Shown here: piece after piece, positions 7,835-15,890 of the stretch
Layout: each line of letters begins with the position of its first letter
How positions within the stretch are numbered: the stretch's first letter is position 1
Assembly: GCA_018985235.1 (NCBI GenBank)
Contig: JADGIG010000049.1
Location: forward strand, 1 to 31,184
DNA length: 31,184 nucleotides
Source of the DNA: Sanchytrium tribonematis
Lineage: Eukaryota; Sanchytriomycota; Sanchytriomycetes; Sanchytriales; Sanchytriaceae
Direction: 5' to 3'
Notes under the pieces: model-generated
What the model saw: only the letters and a program-made list of their open reading frames with translations
Databases searched by the model: none
Told to the model about the DNA's origin: nothing
Position numbers and translations under genes: made by a program

Positions 7835-8791
7835 TTAATAATAAATGCACCTTGTTTTGTGAATTGGGACCGTAAGCGTTCTCTCTTTGGCATATTTCCA
7901 AAGATAAAAGTCCAACGAAATGGAAGTTGCATTGACTTTTAACTTAGAGAGCTCCTCTTTCAAGAGTTCTACGCTATGGATGCTGTTTCCTCGAATCTCT
8001 ACCTCTAGGGCTTCATTATGAGCAATTGGCGATTTTAAGGCACTCATGGCGTATTCATCGTAGACGATCATTCCTAAAGCAGCAAGAGACTGAGGAACTC
8101 TATAATCTGCAAACATAGTTATCACACCAATGTCGTGAAATTGCCCATATCCTTTACCTTCGAATGAGGCCCAAATGTCCGCGATTAATATCTGTGCTCT
8201 TTTCATTATATAGACGTTTTTGCCTTTGAATTCCGAAAAGTCTTGAAAATGTTTAAACTTTTCAAATAAAAGCTCAAGTAAAGCCAATGCAGAATTGTTG
8301 GCTCTATTTACAATTGAGGAAAATAGATACTTTTCCGATTTTAAAACTTCCATAGTTTCTAAAATATTACGCATTCTTTCCTCTAATAACGGAATTTCGG
8401 TAGAATTGTCACTTTTAAATACATCCCTCCAATTAATGGAATCCCAATTTTTAATATTACAGATTGGAATATTGCTGTCGTAGGCTCTTTTCAGCGCAGC
8501 GCAAAGCGACCAGTAACCGGTATAACCATTAACGGTAAATGGCAAGCTATTTTCGTCTGCAAAAAATGAGAAATTTAATGTGTCCAATAATAATATCCAA
8601 TTGAGTTTTTCCTCTTCATTCTTGATATTGCAAGGATGCAATGGTTGATTCCATTCCGAAAAGCATCTCTGGCTTGTCCAATCTAGATTTTTCCACTTTT
8701 TCGCTAATTGTTGTATATTACTTTTATCGACCTTGACATGATCAGAATGTTCTGAAATATATTTGGCACACTCTTTTACATTTATCACCAT
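7835..8791 (-). CDS. QNG1: Queuosine salvage protein Qng1 (DUF2419)
   Basis: Queuosine-nucleotide N-glycosylase/hydrolase that frees the queuine base from salvaged queuosine 5'-phosphate, so that it can be put into tRNA (GUN anticodons). Known only in eukaryotes that take up queuine, and some bacteria. The 318-aa protein shows the family blocks: GYWSLCAALKRA, the acidic helical centre, AQILIADIW, ITMFADYRVPQSL (a conserved Asp-Tyr-Arg patch near the active site) and the invariant-looking end IHKTRCIYY. The start is the first ATG of the frame. Presence implies that queuine is obtained from food, host or bacteria; the transglycosylase itself is not in this window. Confidence 0.92.
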   Translation of the reverse strand: MVINVKECAKYISEHSDHVKVDKSNIQQLAKKWKNLDWTSQRCFSEWNQPLHPCNIKNEEEKLNWILLLDTLNFSFFADENSLPFTVNGYTGYWSLCAALKRAYDSNIPICNIKNWDSINWRDVFKSDNSTEIPLLEERMRNILETMEVLKSEKYLFSSIVNRANNSALALLELLFEKFKHFQDFSEFKGKNVYIMKRAQILIADIWASFEGKGYGQFHDIGVITMFADYRVPQSLAALGMIVYDEYAMSALKSPIAHNEALEVEIRGNSIHSVELLKEELSKLKVNATSISLDFYLWKYAKERTLTVPIHKTRCIYY

Positions 8792-8851
8792 GTTTTAGCA
8801 TTCTCCCAAAAATATCGCGTTTTAACAAGCCTCATTTGGCATTCTTTGACA

Positions 8852-9139
8852 ATGTACAAAGCTCACCAAGTCCCAGAAAAAGTAAGTCTTCCTAACAAGA
8901 AACAAGATGATGATGAATGGACCACTGATCCATCTTTTGTGAATGATGTGACAGCAAAACAATCCAGATATGGATCAAAATCAATCCCAGAGACTTTACA
9001 AAGCAGGTCTGTTGAGACAACAGATTTGAAGACACTATATAAATCAACAATTGAAAAAAACAACGAAGAAAAAAAGAAAGAGTATTTGGCCAGTGACAAG
9101 AATTTTGCTCGCGGATATGGTCAATCAAAAGAAAAATAA
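8852..9139 (+). CDS. Mini cortactin/HS1-like protein (Arp2/3-binding NTA region)
   Basis: The stretch DDDEWTTDPSFVNDVTAKQS followed by RYGSKSI closely follows the N-terminal acidic region of cortactin and HS1, whose acidic Asp-Asp-Trp element binds the Arp2/3 complex and stabilises branched actin. A NFARGYGQ motif near the end resembles the ASHGYGG start of the first cortactin repeat. Then the 95-aa protein stops, with no repeat array and no SH3 domain. It is therefore either an ancestral short form or a truncated relative. The first ATG is at 8852. An in-phase candidate intron (8882-8899) would remove six residues without changing frame. The stop codon lies inside AATAAA, and the next gene starts 15 bp further on. 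Confidence 0.8.
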   Translation: MYKAHQVPEKVSLPNKKQDDDEWTTDPSFVNDVTAKQSRYGSKSIPETLQSRSVETTDLKTLYKSTIEKNNEEKKKEYLASDKNFARGYGQSKEK

Positions 9140-9154
9140 ATTTTTCAAACAATA

Positions 9155-11734
9155 ATGTTTCGCTTGGACCATCCAATACCTTCAATCAGGCTTAGGCAAT
9201 TAGAAAAATTGCATAGAAATATATATCTAGATCACAATATTGATATAAATTTTATAAAAAAACAATTTTCTATTCAATTTAAGAAATTATCTATGGAAGA
9301 ATTGCAATTATATGGACAAATCTATCAATATTTAAAAGAAAATACAGAGGCCCAATTTGACGATATGCAGGATCCTCTTGACTTCTTAGAGGCAAAAACC
9401 GGAATGCTTATTCCACACAAACAAATTTACAAACAACCTTTAATATTTTATGAAGATGAAGTGATAGATGGGACGCAAGATGAACCAGTCCTAGTATTTC
9501 CATCTGAATTTGAGGACCCGGATATCATATTTACATTTGCTTGTGACAATTTTCCAATTATCACACCCAACTCTGAGTGCGACAAATTTTTGTTGCAACT
9601 ATTCAACTATGACTATTACAGTTTAATATTTGACATATATTTATGCCATCATAAATTGAATTTGAATATTTTAAAGCAATACATGCTGTATATCAATGAT
9701 CCATATCACGTTTATCGATATTTAAGTGATTTATCTAACAAAGAATATATTCAGGCAACAAACATAATTTTCTCAGTGTTGAAACACGTAAAATCTGAAG
9801 GGCTATTAGCAGCAATTGCCAACTCAGCCTCCATTGTCAATGCTGATTTATTAAAACAGTCGTTAAAATATTTCAATCTCTTTCAATATATTTTATTACA
9901 CGCACTCGAGAACAATTCAATAGAAATTTTAAAGTATTATTTGATATTTGGTAATGGCGAACACATAGACTGCATTTATCAACAGCTACATTCAAGTCAC
10001 ATATATGAAAAAGATTTAATTGTATACGCCACATATATGAATGCTTCAAACCCATCCATAAAGAATTATTTGAAAAATGCATCAGAAATGCCTATTTGTA
10101 TAGGTTCAATAATTGCTAATCAACTTCCAATTACAAATGAATATATTTACATTTTTCTCTTTTCAAGAGATCCTGCTCTTCGGATAAAAGCAGAAAAGTC
10201 TCTCAATTATGTTGGAATCTTAAATCATGATGAACTTTTAGAATTTCACCATATATACAAGTTATTTCTGCAAAATCAAAACAAAAAGGAAGATGACATT
10301 TTATATCTTTACTATCAATTATTAAATGGAAAAATAGAACCAGAAATTTCTTTAATTAAAGCCTTGATGAAAACTAACAATACTGTATCTAAAAAAACTG
10401 TGCATGCAATGATTTTTTATTATTCGTTAAAATTGTTCAAGACTTACTTAAATCTTAGTACTTATATCAACAAACATTTTTATATTTACGACGTTGCTCT
10501 ATCTTACAAACACTTCACAATCAAACCAACAGAATTTTTTTTAAAATATCCCATTGACGAATATAAAGTTCTACAGCCCTTCTCCGTTGATTTAAATTAC
10601 TCTAATGAGATTGAAAATGTCAATGTGGAAGATTATAAATCTTGTTCAATACTGAAGCATTTGGCCCCACATATTCATCTTTTAAGCATTCAGTCTCGAT
10701 TCTTGATTAAAGTAGGCGAAATTCTAGATTATATAATTTTGCATGCCAATAGCCACTCGATTTTGTTATTAAATTTCATTGATTCTATAAAAAACAATAC
10801 CATCATCAAATTTTTAAGGAAGAGACAGCTTCAAATTAAGTGGATGGTTCCAACTCAACTGGAATCTTTGATAAATCTGATTTCTCTCAAGAGTCATGAC
10901 GAACAATATAGATATCTTATCAAAAATCATAGCTGCGCTAATGATATTTTATATATTTTAATGTATCAGGTCCTATTTTCACAGCCAGAAACTAAGTATT
11001 TAGAAATGATAAGTCAGCAGACTGAGGGCGTTAATATTGACGCATTTGCTAGACTTGCACCTCACGTTTCATTTTATCCAACCTATAGTGTAGTCATGGA
11101 GCTTATTGCACATCAAAAAAGTAATGCTTTGATTAAAATATCACAATCTTTCAAAAATGACGAGATTCTTTATCTATTAACAGAAAAGAAACATTACAAA
11201 GCCGCTTTTAATATGCTGATGAAGTATGAGAAATTTAGTGGACTAGACAATGTTATGGATAACGCACCTTCCTATTTGAAAATTCTTTATTCCAGCAAAG
11301 CCAAATACAAACCTAATATAAAGTCCTTTTTGCTAAAAGACATACTTTTAGCTTTAAAATTAAAACTTAGTATTCCAAAAGAGGAAATTGCAAAACACTT
11401 GGAAGATGGGAACGTTAATTCGGTAGCTGCAATTCTTTTGCAATTGAGTTTTAATCCAGACTACATCACTCTACTTTCAAAATTTAAAGCTCAACTTTCA
11501 CTTTTATACAAATCCCAAAATCATGTTTTTTTGATTATTCTAAGAAATCTGTGCTTCTTCAAAGTTGGGTGGCCAATAGTTCAGTCATTACTTAATGTTT
11601 GTAGCGAGGAAGAAACTAAATACTTTCAAATTCTGATTGTAGATGTAAAAATGAATCGAGTGAATAACAGTAGTTACTATTTGGAACACACCACAAGAAA
11701 TGGCATTGAGGTAATAGAACTAATAAAAAAATAA
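9155..11734 (+). CDS. Large helical-repeat protein, rotatin-like N-terminus
   Basis: An 859-aa protein made almost wholly of alpha helices, rich in Leu, Ile, Asn and Lys. The first 25 residues, LDHPIPSIRLRQLEKLHRNI, strongly resemble the opening of the rotatin N-terminal domain (HP-EIR-RAL pattern). Rotatin (Ana3 in flies) is an armadillo-type protein of centrioles and basal bodies. The rest is an armadillo/HEAT-like solenoid too divergent for me to match. At 859 aa it is far shorter than the roughly 2000-residue animal proteins. With SPEF1 and a CDKL kinase in the window, a basal-body role is plausible but inferred. No intron is needed. Confidence 0.6.
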   Translation: MFRLDHPIPSIRLRQLEKLHRNIYLDHNIDINFIKKQFSIQFKKLSMEELQLYGQIYQYLKENTEAQFDDMQDPLDFLEAKTGMLIPHKQIYKQPLIFYEDEVIDGTQDEPVLVFPSEFEDPDIIFTFACDNFPIITPNSECDKFLLQLFNYDYYSLIFDIYLCHHKLNLNILKQYMLYINDPYHVYRYLSDLSNKEYIQATNIIFSVLKHVKSEGLLAAIANSASIVNADLLKQSLKYFNLFQYILLHALENNSIEILKYYLIFGNGEHIDCIYQQLHSSHIYEKDLIVYATYMNASNPSIKNYLKNASEMPICIGSIIANQLPITNEYIYIFLFSRDPALRIKAEKSLNYVGILNHDELLEFHHIYKLFLQNQNKKEDDILYLYYQLLNGKIEPEISLIKALMKTNNTVSKKTVHAMIFYYSLKLFKTYLNLSTYINKHFYIYDVALSYKHFTIKPTEFFLKYPIDEYKVLQPFSVDLNYSNEIENVNVEDYKSCSILKHLAPHIHLLSIQSRFLIKVGEILDYIILHANSHSILLLNFIDSIKNNTIIKFLRKRQLQIKWMVPTQLESLINLISLKSHDEQYRYLIKNHSCANDILYILMYQVLFSQPETKYLEMISQQTEGVNIDAFARLAPHVSFYPTYSVVMELIAHQKSNALIKISQSFKNDEILYLLTEKKHYKAAFNMLMKYEKFSGLDNVMDNAPSYLKILYSSKAKYKPNIKSFLLKDILLALKLKLSIPKEEIAKHLEDGNVNSVAAILLQLSFNPDYITLLSKFKAQLSLLYKSQNHVFLIILRNLCFFKVGWPIVQSLLNVCSEEETKYFQILIVDVKMNRVNNSSYYLEHTTRNGIEVIELIKK

Positions 11735-11760
11735 TTCTTTTTTTTTGTAACTGCTGAAAA

Positions 11761-12417
11761 ATGACCCTGGTGCAAAACTTTAGAAATGTTCAACAAATTG
11801 TCGCAAAAAAAGGCAAGACTTTGATTGCTGTTAGTAAGAAGAAACCCTTTCAAGACATTAAAATTATTTATGATGAAGGGCATCGAGACTTTGGGGAGAA
11901 TTACATTCAAGAACTTGTGGAAAAGGCTAAAAAGTTGCCTAAAGATATTAATTGGCATTTCATAGGGCACTTACAAAGTAACAAGTGTAAAATTATCAAT
12001 GATTTGATAAGCGATGGCTACAAGATTATAATACACACTATTGATAGCTTGAAGCTGGCCAAAAAACTTAATTTGGCTTTACAGGACAAGACCATAGATA
12101 TATTTGTCCAAATCAATACTTCTGGAGAAAACTCAAAGTCCGGAACTTCTACAGAGAGCTGCTCTGTTCTTATCGCTGATATTTTAGAGAAATTTAAGTC
12201 GCTCAATTTGTTAGGAATTATGTGCATTGGTGCCCCAGATCAACCAGAGCCAAATCCAGATTTTGTGCTGATGTCGCAACTGCAATCGACTATGAACCAA
12301 AAATTTAATAGAGAATTCAAGTTATCAATGGGTATGAGCGGAGACTTTGAACAAGCACTCGAACACAATTCGGATTTTGTAAGAGTAGGTAGCAAAATTT
12401 TCGGTGAAAGACTTTGA
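11761..12417 (+). CDS. PLPBP: PLP homeostasis protein (YggS/PROSC/PLPBP family)
   Basis: Binds pyridoxal 5'-phosphate without enzymatic activity and buffers the free vitamin B6 pool. The 218-aa length is standard. The fold type III barrel motifs are visible: LIAVSKKKPFQDI with the PLP lysine in the SK pair, FGENYIQE, INWHFIGHLQSNK, VQINTSGENSKSG, LLGIMCIG, LSMGMSGDFEQAL and the final VRVGSKIFGER. Start at ATG 11761, 26 bp after the preceding gene's stop. The family is certain. Confidence 0.96.
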   Translation: MTLVQNFRNVQQIVAKKGKTLIAVSKKKPFQDIKIIYDEGHRDFGENYIQELVEKAKKLPKDINWHFIGHLQSNKCKIINDLISDGYKIIIHTIDSLKLAKKLNLALQDKTIDIFVQINTSGENSKSGTSTESCSVLIADILEKFKSLNLLGIMCIGAPDQPEPNPDFVLMSQLQSTMNQKFNREFKLSMGMSGDFEQALEHNSDFVRVGSKIFGERL

Positions 12418-12433
12418 AGAGCATAAATTTTTA

Positions 12434-12613
12434 TTAAACAGTGGCAATTTGCAGAATGCCTTTGGAATCTGGATTTTCAACTGAGAGAATTTTTTCATAG
12501 GCGATTTTTAATTGAGTATAAGTTGTGAAACCATGATTTCTCAAGTGCTTTGCAGCAAGGTATTTGCTAAGGCTTCTTTGCTTCTTCTTTTTGATTCTTT
12601 TCTTTACATCCAT
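12434..12613 (-). CDS. Small basic protein, 59 aa, hypothetical
   Basis: An ATG-to-stop frame of 60 codons. The N-terminus is very basic (MDVKKRIKKKKQRSLSKYL, NLS- or RNA-binding-like) and is followed by a probable helical segment (TQLKIAYEKIL). I do not recognise the family. In favour of a real gene: it fills an otherwise empty interval, lies convergent with the PLPBP gene with 16 bp between stops, and has a ribosome-associated or nucleolar style of composition. It is short and could be missed by length-filtered gene calling. Confidence 0.55.
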   Translation of the reverse strand: MDVKKRIKKKKQRSLSKYLAAKHLRNHGFTTYTQLKIAYEKILSVENPDSKGILQIATV

Positions 12614-12718
12614 CTTTAGAGATATGAAAAAAGGATATGATCTTCATTTAATTGGTAATTGAAAAAAATGTTGACACTTGATTGGGTCTCAGGAAATAAC
12701 CAGTGTACGACAACTAGA

Positions 12719-13342
12719 TTAATAATGGATGCTTCTATCTAAAGTTGTCGTAGATGGCTTGGTAATTTTCAAATCCTTTTGAAACGAAAATAATGCCTCA
12801 ATTTCTTCTTCTGAAGTCTTGAAAGATCCGACAGATGGCAAAAGTCTTTCGATATTAACTGTTCTCAATTCAAATGTTTGGGGTGTCGGCTGTGCTGATG
12901 TTGCAAAAGAGCTATCAACATCAGATGTAGTATCAAATGTCGTGGTTGACATGTTAATTAAACACTGCACGGTAATGTTCTCTTTTGCATCTTGTAAAAG
13001 ATATTTTTTCGAGATTGATGTCTCTGAGATATATTCGGCAATGTTTATATGAATCTTTCCTAATTTTATGGTTTTATTAGGTGTCAAATGATATATCTTA
13101 CATTTAATATACTCCGGCTCTACCACCATTCCACTAGTCTGAATTTTACACTGCAGCATATGCTGTGTATTGAAATTTAAGACAACTTGGTGCTGGTTTA
13201 CATCAGAAACTGGAGATTTAAATGTACCTTGAGAAGAACTAACTACTACATAAAATTTTCCATTCACGTATGGAATATTATCTATAGTTTCAATCGTAAA
13301 ATCGGTCGCTACATCAATTTTACTGGATTTGAAAAATTTCAT
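12719..13342 (-). CDS. NT-C2 domain protein (EEIG1/EHBP1 N-terminal C2 type)
   Basis: The first ~150 of 207 residues fit the N-terminal C2 (NT-C2) domain of EEIG1/FAM102 and EHBP1. Supporting blocks are FTIETIDNIPYVNGKFYVVV (strands 1-2), a central VVLNFNTQHMLQCKIQ, then KLGKIHINIAEYIS and SKKYLLQDAKENITVQCLI. That domain links membranes or small GTPase traffic to actin. The C-terminal 55 residues are Ser/Thr-rich and probably disordered, with no other domain. The start is the first ATG. The gene is divergent from CBP80 with 149 bp between. Confidence 0.75.
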   Translation of the reverse strand: MKFFKSSKIDVATDFTIETIDNIPYVNGKFYVVVSSSQGTFKSPVSDVNQHQVVLNFNTQHMLQCKIQTSGMVVEPEYIKCKIYHLTPNKTIKLGKIHINIAEYISETSISKKYLLQDAKENITVQCLINMSTTTFDTTSDVDSSFATSAQPTPQTFELRTVNIERLLPSVGSFKTSEEEIEALFSFQKDLKITKPSTTTLDRSIHY

Positions 13343-13491
13343 TCAAGCTAGTTTGTTTCAGGGAGCTTTAGGTTAATGTATAGCTGTTGGCTCAATTATG
13401 AAAATTAGTAGTAATCCTTTCCGTTATTTTGTATCTGAAACTAATTAAAATAAAAATTATCAGCAATTAAAATGGATTTCTCCTTTGTAAC

Positions 13492-15588
13492 ATGTACCGC
13501 AACAACAAACGACAAAGAGAAGATGATGGTTTCATCAAAATGAAGAAGCTGGCTTTCATATTGCATGCCATGACTAAAAGAGACGAAAATTCTTTGAACG
13601 ATCAAATTCAGGGTGTGCAAAAAGCAGCCTCAGAGATAAAAGTGTATCCCAAGCAAGCGAATCAGTGTGTCAAAATGATTTTTGTCGGTGGAATTACAAT
13701 GCCTCATCGAGCACCACAAATTGCAAATCTTTTATGCTTATTGGATCGAGAACCTGGTTTTGGAATCGAAATAAGTGAATTAATAGAAAAAACATGGGTT
13801 GAAGTTCTTCTTAATGGAGATGCTCACGAAATTATCAACATGATCTGGTTATATATGCATATGAGTGCAGTAGGTCTAATCAACAAAGAAGACTTTGAAA
13901 ACATGTTGACAGAAATAGTGGGAAGATTAAACGGCGACAATATTTTACAAAATGATTTTTATGCAAGCGTTCTTGAATTTGTTTTACCCGTTTATAAAAA
14001 ATATAACTCTGGGTTTAGCATAAACTTATCAGATACATTGAAGGAATTCTATAGTTCCAGAAAACGAAAAGAAAATGAACTTTTCAAGGTTTTGGAAGAT
14101 TTAAAACCATATAAGGGGTCTGATGAGACTACATCGGTGGGAATAACAAAAATCGATGTTCGCAGGGAGGCTTTTCAAGCTAGTCTTAAGAATGAAATCT
14201 TCAACAAACTCACTTTGGTTGAAGATTTTAAACTCTCTCGTGAAGTATCCGAAAGGCGTGTTTCCTTAGCTTTGAATCATTTGTCAGGATTAAAAATACG
14301 GGATAGCGAAAGCTTTACATACACAGGCTTTGTCACGAGAATATTTGATCAAACTTGCTTAAAAATGGATTATTTTAAAAATGCTCCTCCTCGAAAATTT
14401 GTTTTGCCAGATATATCTGATCCAATTTACTGGTATTTTAAACGATTTTTGACTGATTGCTCTCAAATTATGCACGGTAGTCTTTGGGAAGGAAGTGTAC
14501 AAACATTGTCTATTCAATGTGCTTTTAAAGATTCCACATTTGCATTAGTAGATAATATATCTGAAATTCTTACTTCTGTTAAGAAAAACGAAATATCTCA
14601 TGAAAGCCCGTTCGTAGCCTGCCACCTTATCACTGAAATTTTTGCTGCTAAATTAATAGATCCTGTTTCATCTGTTCATTGGACTTTTATCTCAAACATG
14701 TATATCAGGTATTGTACCGAAATGTCAGCATTTTTTCCTCAAGCCATTGGTCGATTCATTCATGCTACATTTAATCGGATTGCATTTATTGATATTGCAA
14801 CTGTTTTTAAATTTTCAAATTTTTTCTCACTATTTTTATCAAATTATGAAATGAATTGGGCATTTCAATCTTGGGTGCCAACCTTAGTTGATAAGCAAAA
14901 TTTAAAACACATTATTTTTGTCAAGGCCACTTTTGAAAAATGTTCAGAATTACTTACATATGATAAAGTGAATGCTAAAATTCCTGAGGAAATTTCAAAT
15001 TTGGTTGGTCCAGGGCTAAAAATCAACAATTTGTATATTAGCAATGAAAATGAAGACATCAAATCTTATGCAAGTGGAATTGCATCACAATTACAAAAGA
15101 AAGAGATCAAGAAAGAGTCCAATCCGTTCGCCACAATTGAAGGAGAAGAAAAGGTTGATAATGATTTAAAATTGAAAATTGAATTTATATCACTATTGGA
15201 AAATAGCAATGCTAGCACTACTCACACCTTTGCGATTATTGAAAAATACGATGACTTTTTTAAAACAATCGATGCTCAAGATTTGATACTTTGGACTTGG
15301 GAAGCTTGGAGAAATAGTACTACTCGTTTTTATCGTCTTCTTCAAAAATATGTTGAACTTAGATTAGTCCAGCCAGATGATATCATAAAATGGTTTGTTT
15401 TAGAAGTTGGTAATGGTCTAGATGAAAATAATTGGCTTCCTGTGCTGCTTGTTTTCAAATTTTTGGAGGATCAAGTGACCGGGTTAAATGAAAATTCATT
15501 TAGCTATGAGTTGGTAACTCAAGCTTCAAAAATACAGAAAATTACGCCCATACTGAAAAGCTTTGTTCTCGCAGTAGATTTTTATTAA
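13492..15588 (+). CDS. NCBP1: Nuclear cap-binding protein subunit 1 (CBP80/NCBP1)
   Basis: Large subunit of the nuclear cap-binding complex, which binds capped Pol II transcripts with CBP20 and drives splicing, export and the pioneer round. The 698-aa MIF4G-type solenoid shows an N-terminal basic NLS-like patch (NNKRQRED), LSNYEMNWAFQSW (cf. the LSNFQFRWSWEDW element), FVKATFEKCSELLTYDK, and the third MIF4G part STTHTFAIIEKYDDFFKTI with LWTWEAWRNSTTRFYRLLQK. The frame stops at 15588, a little short of the usual end. A possible 20-nt intron, GTAGATTTTTATTAATTCAG (15574-15593), would replace the last five residues by 37 others and move the stop to 15707; I give that about even odds. Confidence 0.92.
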   Translation: MYRNNKRQREDDGFIKMKKLAFILHAMTKRDENSLNDQIQGVQKAASEIKVYPKQANQCVKMIFVGGITMPHRAPQIANLLCLLDREPGFGIEISELIEKTWVEVLLNGDAHEIINMIWLYMHMSAVGLINKEDFENMLTEIVGRLNGDNILQNDFYASVLEFVLPVYKKYNSGFSINLSDTLKEFYSSRKRKENELFKVLEDLKPYKGSDETTSVGITKIDVRREAFQASLKNEIFNKLTLVEDFKLSREVSERRVSLALNHLSGLKIRDSESFTYTGFVTRIFDQTCLKMDYFKNAPPRKFVLPDISDPIYWYFKRFLTDCSQIMHGSLWEGSVQTLSIQCAFKDSTFALVDNISEILTSVKKNEISHESPFVACHLITEIFAAKLIDPVSSVHWTFISNMYIRYCTEMSAFFPQAIGRFIHATFNRIAFIDIATVFKFSNFFSLFLSNYEMNWAFQSWVPTLVDKQNLKHIIFVKATFEKCSELLTYDKVNAKIPEEISNLVGPGLKINNLYISNENEDIKSYASGIASQLQKKEIKKESNPFATIEGEEKVDNDLKLKIEFISLLENSNASTTHTFAIIEKYDDFFKTIDAQDLILWTWEAWRNSTTRFYRLLQKYVELRLVQPDDIIKWFVLEVGNGLDENNWLPVLLVFKFLEDQVTGLNENSFSYELVTQASKIQKITPILKSFVLAVDFY

Positions 15589-15890
15589 TTCAGAATCCAT
15601 TTTTGCCTTACAATGTATCGGAATTTGACGCCGCGGGGCTTGATAAATTAAAACTTACTTGTTCTGGAATATTACAAGTATTTGCAAGAGTTTCAGTACT
15701 CAGCTAATAAATGAAGCCAAACCATTTTTCCAAATTCAACTCAATCACTTTGTAATATTTGATTGGGCGTCAGATTTGATCTGTATTTCCAATGATTGAT
15801 GGAAATTCAATGAAAATTTGAATACGTGGTTTGGAACCAATCAAGGATAGCCCGAAGGAAATAAAAGGAAGGCAATCAATTGAGTTCATT
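15589..15890. other. 302-bp interval between CBP80 and the zinc-finger gene
   Basis: The longest gene-free stretch in the window. Its first 119 bases could be coding if the candidate CBP80 intron is used: 15594-15704 is open in the required frame, contains a GC-richer patch (GACGCCGCGGGGCTT) unlike spacer DNA, and ends at TAA 15705-15707. The rest (15708-15890) holds the presumed promoter and leader of the zinc-finger gene, including a CCAAT-type element read on the minus strand (ATTGG at 15760-15764). No RNA gene or repeat was seen. Confidence 0.5.

Noticed and set aside
7714-7932. 72-codon minus-strand frame between Bud32 and Qng1
   Set aside because: It overlaps the end of Qng1 in another frame, and its composition there is the shadow of that gene; the unique part shows no motif.
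15678-15696. A further 19-nt GT...CAG intron in the proposed CBP80 extension
   Set aside because: It would shorten the extension to a different ending with no conserved motif to choose by, its composition is less T-rich than the firm introns, and it ends CAG. Kept only as a remark.
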